From contig CATOSK010000012.1 in the NCBI GenBank assembly GCA_951812535.1, forward strand, positions 41,190 to 105,189: a DNA stretch of 64,000 nt, written 5' to 3'. Positions 42,452 to 51,007 of this stretch are shown here, in pieces (positions within the stretch are counted from its first letter, which is position 1; each line of letters starts with the position of its first letter). A program made the position numbers and the translations under genes. Under the pieces are notes generated by a model. It worked only from the letters and a program-made list of their open reading frames with translations. It had not been told where the DNA came from and did not search any database. The stretch comes from an uncultured Dehalococcoidia bacterium (GTDB lineage Bacteria > Chloroflexota > Dehalococcoidia > Lucifugimonadales > UBA3495).

Positions 42452-42832
42452 TCAGGACTCGGACTTCCCCTGCATGTCCCCCAGCAGGCGGGCCAGGGTG
42501 GAGGCCAGGAGGCTGGGCCGTTCCGCATACTCCGGGGTGGGATACCACTCGTAGTCGAAGCTGCGGAGGGTTGTCCCATCAATGCTGCAACGGAGGCTGG
42601 ATACGATGACCTTGAACCCGGTGGCATGGGTCGCTTGCTCGGCCAACTGTTCCATGACGACTTCAGGACAGTCCAAAATAACAAGAAACCCGCCCTGGCG
42701 CGATCCGTCGGTGACCCGCCCGCGAAAGACCTGGCCGAGGACCTGGGCCTCGACGATTTCGTAGGAGCGGGCGGCGATGCCGTGGTCCGGCCAGCCGATG
42801 TCGAGGGTCCCGCCAACTTCCCAGTGATGCAC
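42452..42832 (-). CDS. Uncharacterised 126-residue protein
   Basis: Not recognised. Soluble, with mixed alpha/beta content: a VLGQVFRGRVTDG strand pair, GGFLVILDCPEVVMEQLAEQ and a Trp/Tyr-rich SFDYEWYPTPEYAERPS near the end. The GTG start has AAGGA 7-8 bp upstream. It lies 128 bp before the cupin gene on the same strand. No metal, nucleotide or membrane motif seen. Confidence 0.55.
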   Translation of the reverse strand: MHHWEVGGTLDIGWPDHGIAARSYEIVEAQVLGQVFRGRVTDGSRQGGFLVILDCPEVVMEQLAEQATHATGFKVIVSSLRCSIDGTTLRSFDYEWYPTPEYAERPSLLASTLARLLGDMQGKSES

Positions 42833-42966
42833 TTCATCATCCTTCCGGACGCGGGGCTGCCCGGTGCAGCGCGGTCATAGTGAGAGAGGGGCAGCCAAGG
42901 GCCATGGACCGCTGTCATGTTAAACACCGGGGGAGCATAACGCAAGGCGGAGCTATTCGGCCCCGG

Positions 42967-44595
42967 CTATTGGTGGCGGAGGGTCAGAAAGGCCAGGGGT
43001 GGAGCCGAGACGGCTACCAGCAGCAGGGCAGGGGCGGCGGCCTGGGCGAAAAACGCTTCGGATGCGGCGGACCAGATCGCCGTCGCCAACGTCTCGAAGC
43101 CGATGGGTCCGATAACGAGGGTAGCCGGCAGTTCCTTCATGGTGAGCAGGAAAACGAGGCCGGCGCCCGAGAGCAGCCCCGGGCGCACCAGGGGGACTGT
43201 TATCGAAGTGAGGACCTGCCGGGGGGTCCGCCCGAGGGTCCGGGCGGCGTTTTCCAGGTTGGGATTGAGCTGGAGAAGGGAGGCGCGGACTGCCCCGACG
43301 GAGGTGGGAAGGAACAGGATGACGTAGGCCGCTATCAACATCCCCAGGGTCTGGTACAGCGCCGGCAGGTAATTGGCCCCGATGAAGACCAGTCCCAGGG
43401 CTACAACGATGCCCGGCAACGCAAACCCGAGGTAGGTAATTCTCTCGAGGAGGACGCTGAGAACGCCGGGGAACCGGACAATGACGATCGCTACCGGCAG
43501 GCCAGCCACAGTGGCGGCGGCGGCGGCCAGGATAGAGACATAGAGGGCGTTCAGGGCAGGGAGCCAGGAAACAAGGAAGGGCTCGCCGGCAGAGACACCC
43601 CGAACCACCCAGAACACCAGGACCGCCAGGGGCAGCGCCAGGGCAAATAGCAGTACCACTGAACAGAGACCCGCCGCCGGCCAGCGCCAGCCTCTCAAAC
43701 GCACTATCGGCGGCGGGCGGGGCGCTCCCTGGTCACTCCGGTAATACGCCGAGCGGGTGCGGATTACTCCTTCGCAACCCAGGGTGGTGAGCGCGACTCC
43801 GACGAGAACCAGGGACATAACCGCCCCGAGAGTGCGGTCGATCCCCGCATCGTACTGCACAAAAATGGCCCAGGTAAGGGTCTCGTACTGGAGGAGGGAG
43901 ACTGCCCCGAAGTCGCTGAGCGTGTACAGGGCCACCAGTAGTCCTCCTGCGGCCATGGACGGGCGGAGCAGAGGGAGGGCAACCCGGAAGAAGGTCTGGC
44001 GGGAGTTGTATCCCAGAGCGCGGGAACTCTCCTCCAACGCGGGGTCGATGCGGTGCAATCCGGCCTGGATAGTGAGGAGGACATAGGGATAGCTGAACAT
44101 GGTGAGGACAGCGAATGCCCCGGTGAACCCGGTGATGTCTGGAATGCGCTCCACGCCCGCGACATTTTGCAGGAACCCCTGCAGGATTCCACGCGGCCCA
44201 AGGGCGGCAACGGCCACCAGTCCTCCCACGTAGGTGGGCACCACCAGCGGCAGCGCCAGGACGATTCCCCAGAAACGCCGCCAGGGTACGTCGGTCCTCA
44301 CCACCAGCCAGGCCAGGGGAAGGGACAGGAGGATGCAGGCCAGGGTAACGGTCACCATGAGGAGGACGGTGCGTCCCAGGGTCTGGAGCATCCGAAGCCG
44401 GAACAGCAAATCCCACGTTTCGGGTCCGCCGTCCAGGGTACGAACCAGAAGGTACACGGGGGAGACCAGGAGCAGCAGGGTAACGGCGACGGCCGGGACG
44501 AGCACGACCACGGGGGGCCGATGGGCACGCAAGATTCTGTTGAGGACGGACCTGAAAGCCGCCCGAATTGAGTAGATCGCCGGCGGGGAGGTCAT
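42967..44595 (-). CDS. Iron(III)-type ABC transporter permease (FbpB/ThiP family, fused two-domain)
   Basis: 542 residues with about twelve membrane helices in two BPD_transp_1 domains. Each carries the EAA loop: EESSRALGYNSRQTFFRVALP near residue 210 and ENAARTLGRTPRQVL near 470. This double permease is typical of ferric iron, thiamine or putrescine importers. The ATPase partner is probably the divergent gene at 45327. No substrate-binding protein is next to it. I take ATG 44595; the Shine-Dalgarno site is weak and longer frames exist. Confidence 0.88.
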   Translation of the reverse strand: MTSPPAIYSIRAAFRSVLNRILRAHRPPVVVLVPAVAVTLLLLVSPVYLLVRTLDGGPETWDLLFRLRMLQTLGRTVLLMVTVTLACILLSLPLAWLVVRTDVPWRRFWGIVLALPLVVPTYVGGLVAVAALGPRGILQGFLQNVAGVERIPDITGFTGAFAVLTMFSYPYVLLTIQAGLHRIDPALEESSRALGYNSRQTFFRVALPLLRPSMAAGGLLVALYTLSDFGAVSLLQYETLTWAIFVQYDAGIDRTLGAVMSLVLVGVALTTLGCEGVIRTRSAYYRSDQGAPRPPPIVRLRGWRWPAAGLCSVVLLFALALPLAVLVFWVVRGVSAGEPFLVSWLPALNALYVSILAAAAATVAGLPVAIVIVRFPGVLSVLLERITYLGFALPGIVVALGLVFIGANYLPALYQTLGMLIAAYVILFLPTSVGAVRASLLQLNPNLENAARTLGRTPRQVLTSITVPLVRPGLLSGAGLVFLLTMKELPATLVIGPIGFETLATAIWSAASEAFFAQAAAPALLLVAVSAPPLAFLTLRHQ

Positions 44596-44804
44596 GGCAG
44601 ACCGGCCATGGGGTTTCCCGCCCCTGCGCAGCCCGCCCCCGCTTCCTCGGAGGAGCGAAGGAGCGAAAGCGGGCCACAGGGAGGGCAAGGACAGGGGCAC
44701 ACAACCGCTTGGCAGGTTGTTGACGCGCCGACGTTATCCTGGAAGGTGTGGCGGTAAAAATGGTGCGGCCGGATTGTCAATGAGTACACCAGTCCTCAGT
44801 TATG

Positions 44805-44833
44805 AGTCTACATTGACTATATTTATATGTCAA
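44805..44833 (-). promoter_or_regulatory. Promoter for the ABC permease gene
   Basis: Minus strand TTGACA (44833-44828), 17 bp, TAGACT (44810-44805). The spacer is AT-rich, and arms TTGAC / GTCAA make an imperfect palindrome over the -35 box (44813-44833), a possible operator. It leaves a 5' leader of about 200 nt. Confidence 0.6.
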
Positions 44834-45227
44834 CACGTCTTTCAGGAATCGGCGATGCGTTATCCAACCGTACTTTCGCAAGACATCTTGTGCGAAAGTC
44901 TCACCCAGCTTTCCAGGATTAGGGGGGAAGTGGCGGGAAAACGATGAATGATCAAGTCGCAAAGTGCAATCCGGTTGGATCATCCCCAGGGGCCACCCAT
45001 TCCATCCGGCGTGGCGCTTCTCTACGATACGATGAAAAATCCGATAAATCCCTCTCGGCCAGATACCTTCGCAATGAGCAGCAACGAGGGAATCGCCGCA
45101 GGGGTTGTTATCGGAACACCCTGCATTCCAGCGTGCGCACGTGTTGACAGAGTGAATACCGGCGTGTACTCTTATTCGCGCTCAGTATGGGAACGAACCA
45201 CATACCAGTCCATACACAGTCAACTCA

Positions 45228-45298
45228 AAGGTTAACCTTACCATCCCTGACCACCGGCACACAAACCCGGTTGTTGGTGAACCCGAAGGGAAGGTTAA
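45228..45298. promoter_or_regulatory. AGGTTAA palindrome and repeat before the ABC ATPase gene
   Basis: Perfect 12-bp palindrome AAGGTTAACCTT (45228-45239) and a further AAGGTTAA (45291-45298) about 30 bp before the ATPase start. The half-site AGGTTA is like that of iron boxes bound by DtxR/IdeR proteins, but the central spacing differs. Candidate metalloregulator site. Confidence 0.45.
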
Positions 45299-45326
45299 TC
45301 GCAACCAAAGACGCCATTACAGGTTG

Positions 45327-46502
45327 ATGTCCATTCTCGAAACCATCGTAACTCTCTGGAAAGGTTTCCCGGGGCGTAGCCACGAGTTCACCGTGGGCGC
45401 ACCGGTTTCCATAGCCTCTGCGGCGTCAGAAACAGCGTTGCAATGCCAGTCGCTGTCCAAGAGCTTTGACGGCGTGGCCGCGGTGACCGATTTCAACCTG
45501 ACCATCCGACGGGGACAGGTGACCGCCCTGGTGGGCCCGAGCGGCTGCGGCAAGACAACCGCGCTGCGGATGATAGCCGGGTTCGAGACTCCCGACCACG
45601 GAATCATCGCCATCAGCGGCCATCCGGTGGCGGGGCCCAGCGTAAACGTCCCACCGGAAAGACGCCGCGTCGGCATGGTGTTCCAGGAAGGCGCTCTTTT
45701 CCCCCATGCCTCGGTGGCGCAGAACGTGGGGTACGGGTTGGGCAAGGACGAAAGGCGGCGGCGCCGGGTGGACGAAATGCTGGCGCTGGTCGGGCTGGGC
45801 CATTTGCGGGACAGAATGCCCCATGAACTTTCCGGGGGCCAGCAGCAGCGGGTCGCCCTGGCCCGGGCTCTTGCGCCACGACCGGAAGTTCTCCTGCTGG
45901 ACGAGCCATTTTCCAACCTGGATCCAGGGCTGCGGGAGCAGGTCCGTGGCGAAGTGATGGCTATCGTCAGGGAGCACCGGGTTACCGCAGTCTTCGTCAC
46001 CCACGATCAGGACGAGGCGCTGCTGCTGGGGGACGTGGTCGCGGTTATGCACGATGGGCTTATTGAGCAGGCGGATGCGCCGGAAACGGTGTTCCATCAA
46101 CCCACAACCCGCTTCGTAGCCGAATTCTTGGGGACTGCCGATTTTCTGCCGGCGAAGGCGACCGGGGGAAGCATCGAAAGCGAGATCGGCGCAGTCCCCA
46201 ACCCTTCGGGCGGCGATGGATGGGCCCGGCTCGAGGTGATGGTACGTCCTGACTGCATCGAGTGCATACCCGTTGAAGACGGCACCGGGAAGATAGTTCA
46301 CCGGGAATTCAGGGGGGCCTTCCACATGTACCGCGTGGCGCTGGAGTCGGGAGCAACCGTCCGTTGCCTCCTCTCCCACACCCAGGACTACCCGGTGGGG
46401 ACCAGGGTGGATGTCCGCCTTCGCGACGGGCATTCCTTCCTGCCATTTGCCGACGGGGTGGCCCTCTCTGCTTCCTCCGGGTTGGCCCACTCACACCCCT
46501 AG
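45327..46502 (+). CDS. ABC transporter ATP-binding protein, iron-type (FbpC-like)
   Basis: 391 residues. Walker A GPSGCGKTTALR near residue 70, Q-loop VFQEGALFPH, signature LSGGQQQR near residue 167, Walker B LLLDEPFSNLD, switch His in VTHDQDEA. The last 100 residues are a TOBE-like regulatory domain. QEGALFPH and length fit ferric-iron importer ATPases. ATG 45327 is directly preceded by an in-frame TTG; both are weak starts. Divergent from its probable permease. Confidence 0.88.
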   Translation: MSILETIVTLWKGFPGRSHEFTVGAPVSIASAASETALQCQSLSKSFDGVAAVTDFNLTIRRGQVTALVGPSGCGKTTALRMIAGFETPDHGIIAISGHPVAGPSVNVPPERRRVGMVFQEGALFPHASVAQNVGYGLGKDERRRRRVDEMLALVGLGHLRDRMPHELSGGQQQRVALARALAPRPEVLLLDEPFSNLDPGLREQVRGEVMAIVREHRVTAVFVTHDQDEALLLGDVVAVMHDGLIEQADAPETVFHQPTTRFVAEFLGTADFLPAKATGGSIESEIGAVPNPSGGDGWARLEVMVRPDCIECIPVEDGTGKIVHREFRGAFHMYRVALESGATVRCLLSHTQDYPVGTRVDVRLRDGHSFLPFADGVALSASSGLAHSHP

Positions 46503-46777
46503 CCCCAGTACCTGCTATCGGACCCTCGCCCTCAACCGCCTCAATGTCCGGCCGGTTGGCGGCGGGCAGGAATTTCAGGCCAATTGCATTTGGGTTCTCG
46601 AAGGCCTACTGACGTTCACGACATATCCGCCCACCGGAAAAAGGGAGGAAAAGACAGCCGCGTGTTTACTGTTAGCAATAGTTGTAATGGACATGTATAG
46701 GCATCGCGCTGCGGCACCTGCATGGTGGTGTTTTCAACTGCGATAGCTCTGAGCCCTGCCATGCGTTTTCAGCACGT
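46503..46777. other. Intergenic stretch with no gene seen
   Basis: About 275 bp between the ATPase gene and the next promoter. I see no coding frame with a good start and no strong hairpin terminator. Confidence 0.5.
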
Positions 46778-46807
46778 TTGACGCTCCGAGCGGGGCGTGA
46801 ATATAAT
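46778..46807 (+). promoter_or_regulatory. Promoter of the TPP-enzyme cluster
   Basis: TTGACG (46778-46783), 18 bp, TATAAT (46802-46807), a near-consensus promoter about 38 bp before the first gene. Confidence 0.75.
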
Positions 46808-46845
46808 GGGGCGATTCCAAAGGCGGTCCCACGGAAGGAGACTTC

Positions 46846-47355
46846 ATGACCACACACGAAGCTGTGCTGCACCCCAGTTTTCTAATTGACGAACTGAAGA
46901 AAAACAACATCTCCCACATTGTCTGGCTGCCCGACAGCGAGACCAATTTCATGTACAACATGCTGTTGGAAGAATCGTCCATCGACCTGGTTCCGGTTTG
47001 CCGGGAAGGCGAGACGATGGCCATCGCCGCCGGACTGTGGGTCGGCGGCAAGAGGCCGGTGGTACTGATCCAGAACACGGGCATCTTCGAGTCCGGCGAC
47101 TCGATCCGCGGCCTGGGGCTGGACATCAACCAGCCGCTGGTCATGCTGATCGGCTACCGGGGCTGGACGCGGCGCGGGCCCACTCCCGACTCGGCGGCGC
47201 GGTACATCGAGCACATCCTCCATGCCTGGGACCTGAACTACTACCTGGTCGAGACCGACGAGGACGCCGGCCGGATCAGCGTCGCCATGGAAGAGGCGGA
47301 GCGGACCCAGCGTCCCGTGGGAGTGCTGATCGGCGCAGAGTTCGGGTCGGGCTAA
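46846..47355 (+). CDS. TPP-dependent decarboxylase alpha (PYR-domain) subunit, sulfopyruvate decarboxylase ComD-like
   Basis: 169 residues forming a single PYR domain of thiamine-diphosphate enzymes. The activating Glu is in VCREGETMAIAAGLWVGGK, near residue 54. The Leu/Pro start (HIVWLPDSE) and QNTGIFESGDSIRGL follow the ComD/phosphonopyruvate decarboxylase pattern. It needs the separate PP domain supplied by the next gene. ATG start with GGAAGGAG 6-7 bp upstream. Confidence 0.82.
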   Translation: MTTHEAVLHPSFLIDELKKNNISHIVWLPDSETNFMYNMLLEESSIDLVPVCREGETMAIAAGLWVGGKRPVVLIQNTGIFESGDSIRGLGLDINQPLVMLIGYRGWTRRGPTPDSAARYIEHILHAWDLNYYLVETDEDAGRISVAMEEAERTQRPVGVLIGAEFGSG

Positions 47356-47413
47356 CGGCCGGGCCCTGGCCTCATAAACTCCCTGAAAACCATCCCAATC
47401 CAGGAGACAACCC

Positions 47414-48004
47414 ATGATCAACAACCAAGATGCGGTCCGGCTGATTGACAGCAAGCGCGACGGCTCCCTGATCGTACCGACCATGAACGCCAATAACGTT
47501 AACTTCGGGCTGCCCACCGTCACGTCGGACCAGAAATACGACCTGCCGGTGTCCGGGGCGATGGGCAAGGCTTCGTCCCTGGGACTGGGGCTGGCGCTGG
47601 CCCAGCCGGACAAAAAGGTGTTCGTCCTGGACGGCGACGGCAGCCTCCTTATGAACCTGGGAACGCTGGTTACGCTGGCCAACAAGGCCCCGGCCAACCT
47701 CTACCACTTCCTGTTCAATAACGGGGTCTACGCCGTGACCGGCGGACAGCCCATCCCCGGCTCAAGCCAGACGGATTGGGAGGAGATGGCCAAGGCCGCG
47801 GGCTATGCGGCGGTGTTCTCCTTCGACAACCTGGAGGACCTGGCCACCGGAATCGACGAAGTGCTGGCCGCGGAAGGGCCGGTATTCGTCCACTTGGCGG
47901 TGGAGCCCGAGATCGAAAACACGCCAGTCCAGTTCCGCACCCGCCCCAGCCGGACAGTGCAGCAGGCCTTCCGGGAAATGCCGGAGGCGCTGGGCGTCCG
48001 ATAA
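47414..48004 (+). CDS. TPP-dependent decarboxylase beta (PP-domain) subunit, ComE-like
   Basis: 196 residues forming the cofactor-binding PP domain. The TPP/Mg motif is intact: DGDGSLLMNLG, then about 25 residues to FLFNNGVYAVTGG. GAMGKASSLGLGLA and a final TRPSRTVQQAFREM are typical of ComE-like subunits. With the gene before, it makes one alpha/beta enzyme that decarboxylates sulfopyruvate or a similar 2-oxo acid. ATG start with AGGAGAC upstream, 58 bp after the alpha gene. Confidence 0.85.
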   Translation: MINNQDAVRLIDSKRDGSLIVPTMNANNVNFGLPTVTSDQKYDLPVSGAMGKASSLGLGLALAQPDKKVFVLDGDGSLLMNLGTLVTLANKAPANLYHFLFNNGVYAVTGGQPIPGSSQTDWEEMAKAAGYAAVFSFDNLEDLATGIDEVLAAEGPVFVHLAVEPEIENTPVQFRTRPSRTVQQAFREMPEALGVR

Positions 48005-48142
48005 TCCGGCGAGTCAACCCAATATGACCCACGACGCCGGGACAACAACGATATGGTTGTCCCGGCGGTTTTCGTTCGGGTGCCTGAAACAGCCGGGCAG
48101 ACCCTGCCTTGCCCCGGTTCCGAACGAGGTTGACCGTCACCC

Positions 48143-48400
48143 TTGCTGAAAATTATTGTGAAAGGGCTGGCGGGACGGCTGCTGGCCTACGGCGTTTTCG
48201 GACTGGGGTTCTGGGTCCTGTACCGGTCGATGTTCCAACCAACGCTGTGGACCGGGGTCCCCATGGGAGTGGCCGGAGGGGCCTTGATCCTGGGCGGGAT
48301 GTACCTGATCGTAACCGCGAGAAGGTTCACCGGAGCGACACGGGGCGGCGACAAGGCGGAAGAGGCCGGTCAACCAGACACCATTCCAAGGGAGGAATAA
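48143..48400 (+). CDS. Small two-helix membrane protein within the TPP-enzyme cluster
   Basis: 85 residues. Two hydrophobic segments (about residues 9-28 and 40-60) and a charged, Gly/Glu-rich tail. No family recognised. The TTG start is weak, and GTG at 48158 is an alternative. It ends 4 bp before the next gene, which supports it being real and coexpressed. Confidence 0.55.
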   Translation: MLKIIVKGLAGRLLAYGVFGLGFWVLYRSMFQPTLWTGVPMGVAGGALILGGMYLIVTARRFTGATRGGDKAEEAGQPDTIPREE

Positions 48401-48404
48401 CCAA

Positions 48405-48977
48405 GTGATACCAGCCATGGAGGCCGCCAAGGCGGTGGAGTTCCACCGGGGCAACGCCCTGGTGGTGGCAACGTCGGCGGCGTTGCGTGAGTGGAACCAG
48501 GTATCCCAGAGACGGGACCTGGACGTGGACCTCACCGACTGCATGGACCGGGCTCCGGCGGTGGGGTTGGGACTGTCCCTGGCGCAGCCCGACCGCAAAG
48601 TGATGGTGCTGGACTGCGACGCAACCCTTCGGACCGACCTGGCCGGACTTGCCACCGTGGGGGAGTCCAAGCCCGATAACTTCGTCCATTTCGTGTTTGA
48701 AGACGCCGGTTACAGCTCCACGGGAGGCATCCCTATCCGCGGGCTGGACAACCTGGACTTCGCCTCCATCGCCGCCGGCGCCGGGTATGCGCAGACCTAC
48801 CAGTTCGACAGCCTGGAGGAACTGCTCATCGGCATGGAGGAGGTCATGGCCCAGACCGGGCCCACCTTCGTGGTGGTCAAGGTCATACAGCAGGAGGACC
48901 CGCCGCCCTTTCCCACGCGGACTATGGCGGAGGGATGGGCCACGGTCAGGGAAACGCTGGGGCGGGACAGCCAATAA
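48405..48977 (+). CDS. TPP PP-domain paralogue with lost cofactor motif
   Basis: 190 residues, homologous along its length to the ComE-like subunit at 47414 (APAVGLGLSLAQPDRKVMVLD against GKASSLGLGLALAQPDKKVF). The GDG of the TPP/Mg motif is replaced by DCDATLR, and the paired Asn by FED. GG IPIRGLDNLDF and the C-terminal GWATVRETLG are kept. Binding of Mg-TPP in the normal way is therefore unlikely. GTG start with GGAGGA 8 bp upstream. May be a structural or regulatory partner of the active pair. Confidence 0.75.
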   Translation: MIPAMEAAKAVEFHRGNALVVATSAALREWNQVSQRRDLDVDLTDCMDRAPAVGLGLSLAQPDRKVMVLDCDATLRTDLAGLATVGESKPDNFVHFVFEDAGYSSTGGIPIRGLDNLDFASIAAGAGYAQTYQFDSLEELLIGMEEVMAQTGPTFVVVKVIQQEDPPPFPTRTMAEGWATVRETLGRDSQ

Positions 48978-49060
48978 AGCAGCAGGCCGGAGGAATGAAT
49001 CCTCCGGCCTGCGTTCTTGGTGGAGATACCATTGCCGACCGCGCCTGGGGCCGGTGGCGA

Positions 49061-50032
49061 CTATTCCCAGATGGCAAAGACCTTGAAGGAAACCTGGGAC
49101 TGTTCGTCCAGGGTCTCTACGATCTCAGCAGGCTTGTCCCCTACCACTCCCAGGGTGATGATCCAGTTCAGGAACTCGTGGTCTCCGGAAAGGCGGATTT
49201 CCTCAGGCGTGAACTGGGCGACATTGCTGCCCTTCCCTTCCTTGAGCCAGCCCAGGGTGCGGCGGTCGAATTCCTCGTCGAATTCGGAGCAGTTGTAGCG
49301 GTGGGTCAGGAAACTGTGGGACCAACTGGATGAGGCCACAATGGCGACCCGTTCAGCCCGGCCGTCCAGGAACTTGCGGATTGCCTGTCCCAGTTCATAG
49401 CACCGATTGGCGGTGGGCCGCGGGGGATAACCCGGGCCGGCTTCCTCGCCGTAGCAGTTGACGAACAGGGGCAGGACCGGGAGCTGGCATTCCTGGTTCA
49501 GGAACATCAAGGGGTTGATGTGGGCGTGAGGGAGGCCCCAATCCCAGCCCTTCAGCTCGGTGGCCGAGGACATATCGAACCCTTCCAGGATCAGGAAGTT
49601 GACCATATCCGTGGCGAATGTTCCCGGGGTCTTGAAGGTGTATTTCTTGTCCTGGGGCTGGTCCCAGATGTTGATCTTTCCGCCGGGGCGGTGGAAGGGA
49701 TAGCCGTCGACCTCGTCGCCGGTGTAGAGGCAGAAGGTGGGCAGATTGTCCCGTTTGAAGTTCTCGGCCTGGTCGTCGCCGACCACGATCACCAAGTCGG
49801 GATTCCAGGCGTGGAGCTTCTCCTTCAGGACGGCGAAGGCGTCAACGATCTTTTGCTGGTTGACCCGGTCGTGGCTGAGGCCGTTGTCGTCGCCCAGTTC
49901 CTCGACCATCTTGACGGGAGCCTGGTAGTTGGGAACGCCGCCGTAGATGCGGCGACGGATTTCCGGCCATTGTTCCGCCGGATTGAGGATCATGGGGGCG
50001 TGGGAACAACCGAGACCCAGAATTTCAGCCAT
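49061..50032 (-). CDS. LigB-type class III extradiol dioxygenase family protein
   Basis: 323 residues. The LigB fold places metal ligands in GLGCSHAPMIL at the start, then IVVGDDQAENF near residue 83, LPHAHINPLM near residue 165 and SSSWSHSFLTHR near residue 235. Class III extradiol enzymes use Fe(II) to open catechol-type rings, and the family also includes non-catabolic members. ATG start with AGGAGTAG upstream. Convergent with the TPP-enzyme cluster. Confidence 0.85.
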   Translation of the reverse strand: MAEILGLGCSHAPMILNPAEQWPEIRRRIYGGVPNYQAPVKMVEELGDDNGLSHDRVNQQKIVDAFAVLKEKLHAWNPDLVIVVGDDQAENFKRDNLPTFCLYTGDEVDGYPFHRPGGKINIWDQPQDKKYTFKTPGTFATDMVNFLILEGFDMSSATELKGWDWGLPHAHINPLMFLNQECQLPVLPLFVNCYGEEAGPGYPPRPTANRCYELGQAIRKFLDGRAERVAIVASSSWSHSFLTHRYNCSEFDEEFDRRTLGWLKEGKGSNVAQFTPEEIRLSGDHEFLNWIITLGVVGDKPAEIVETLDEQSQVSFKVFAIWE

Positions 50033-50082
50033 TTGTACTACTCCTGGATTTGATTTGCTGGATTACCTTCCGGCGCGGGGGG

Positions 50083-50841
50083 CTATTCCCCGGTCGGCAT
50101 GTTGGGGAGCACCATGATTTGCTGGGCCACATTGTACCCAATGGGGACCCGGTCCTTCTCGGTGCTGACCGTCATTACGCCGACGTAGGACGCGGCTTCG
50201 ACCACGGAAACGCGGCGCCCGGGGATGAGGGATGATTCGTCGAGAAAGTGCAGGAGCTGGGAATCCTCCTCGGGGACGCGTTCCACCACGTATTCAACGT
50301 TCATGACGGCCTGGTCGAGGGTTAGCGCTCCGTCGGGAACGTTGGGTTCGCCGGAACCGGGGATGGGACGCCCGAAGGGAGACTTGGTGGGGTAGTCCAG
50401 CCGCTCCATGAGCTTGGCTTCCAATTCCTGGGACATCCCGTGTTCCAGTTGATGGGCCTCGATGTGGGCCTGGTGCAGGTCCATTCCGAGAAGCCTGACT
50501 ACCAGCCATTCGGCCAGCCGGTGCCGGCGGGCGATGTCCTCGCCCCCGGCCAACCCACGCCTGGTCAACCGAATGCGCTTGTCTGCGCCCAGGTCGACCA
50601 ACCCCTGCTTCTGCATCCGGCGGATCATCCCCGCTACCGACGGGACGGAGGTCCCGAGACCTTCGGTGGGGGGAAGCTGCTTGAGAGCGTCGGTCATCTG
50701 GGTGACCGTGGGAGTCATTGAATCTTCCCAAAGCTTGTAGAGGGACAGCAAGTAGTTTTCGGTGACCGAGGATAGCCGGTCGTGGGACTGTCCGTCCTCG
50801 GGAGCTCCGGCGGGAGTTGGCGTTCTTCGTGCCCGAGGCAT
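50083..50841 (-). CDS. DtxR/MntR-family metal-dependent regulator with FeoA domain
   Basis: A 252-residue metalloregulator. N-terminal winged helix (SSVTENYLLSLYKLWED; GTSVPSVAGMIRRMQKQGLV), metal/dimer domain with HRLAEWLVVRLLGMD and EAHQLEHGMSQELEAKL, and a C-terminal FeoA/SH3-like domain. Represses iron or manganese genes when metal is bound. ATG 50841 has GGAGA 6 bp upstream; the reading from 50880 is less likely. Possible target: the ABC genes at 42967-46502. Confidence 0.88.
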   Translation of the reverse strand: MPRARRTPTPAGAPEDGQSHDRLSSVTENYLLSLYKLWEDSMTPTVTQMTDALKQLPPTEGLGTSVPSVAGMIRRMQKQGLVDLGADKRIRLTRRGLAGGEDIARRHRLAEWLVVRLLGMDLHQAHIEAHQLEHGMSQELEAKLMERLDYPTKSPFGRPIPGSGEPNVPDGALTLDQAVMNVEYVVERVPEEDSQLLHFLDESSLIPGRRVSVVEAASYVGVMTVSTEKDRVPIGYNVAQQIMVLPNMPTGE

Positions 50842-51007
50842 GGTTTTCTCCGATACAACCGGGGCCATGGATTGCGGCAAATGAAGGATGCCGGACTGGA
50901 CGGCCGTTGTGAATAGCAGATTACAAAGTTCCCCCTACTGTGTCAACAAATGGGCCAGATGCCAACCTTCCGGCCCTTCCGGATAACAACCAGGCGCAAG
51001 ACCGGAG

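Larger units (their letters stand above)
44596..45326. other. 730-bp intergenic region between the divergent ABC genes
   Basis: Lower in GC than its surroundings. It holds a minus-strand promoter (44805-44833) and palindromes near 45228-45298 (separate entries). Two open frames (44594-44947, 44948-45235) have no recognisable domain or good start and I do not call them. A GGGGCCACCC stretch near 44990 recalls a tRNA 3' end but no tRNA fold can be drawn. Confidence 0.5.

Noticed and set aside
44944..45147. tRNA-like 3' end (GGGGCCACCC) or small ORFs at 44594-45235
   Set aside because: No acceptor stem, D-arm or anticodon arm can be paired, and the ORFs have no domain or clear start. Could be a tRNA remnant, but not supported.
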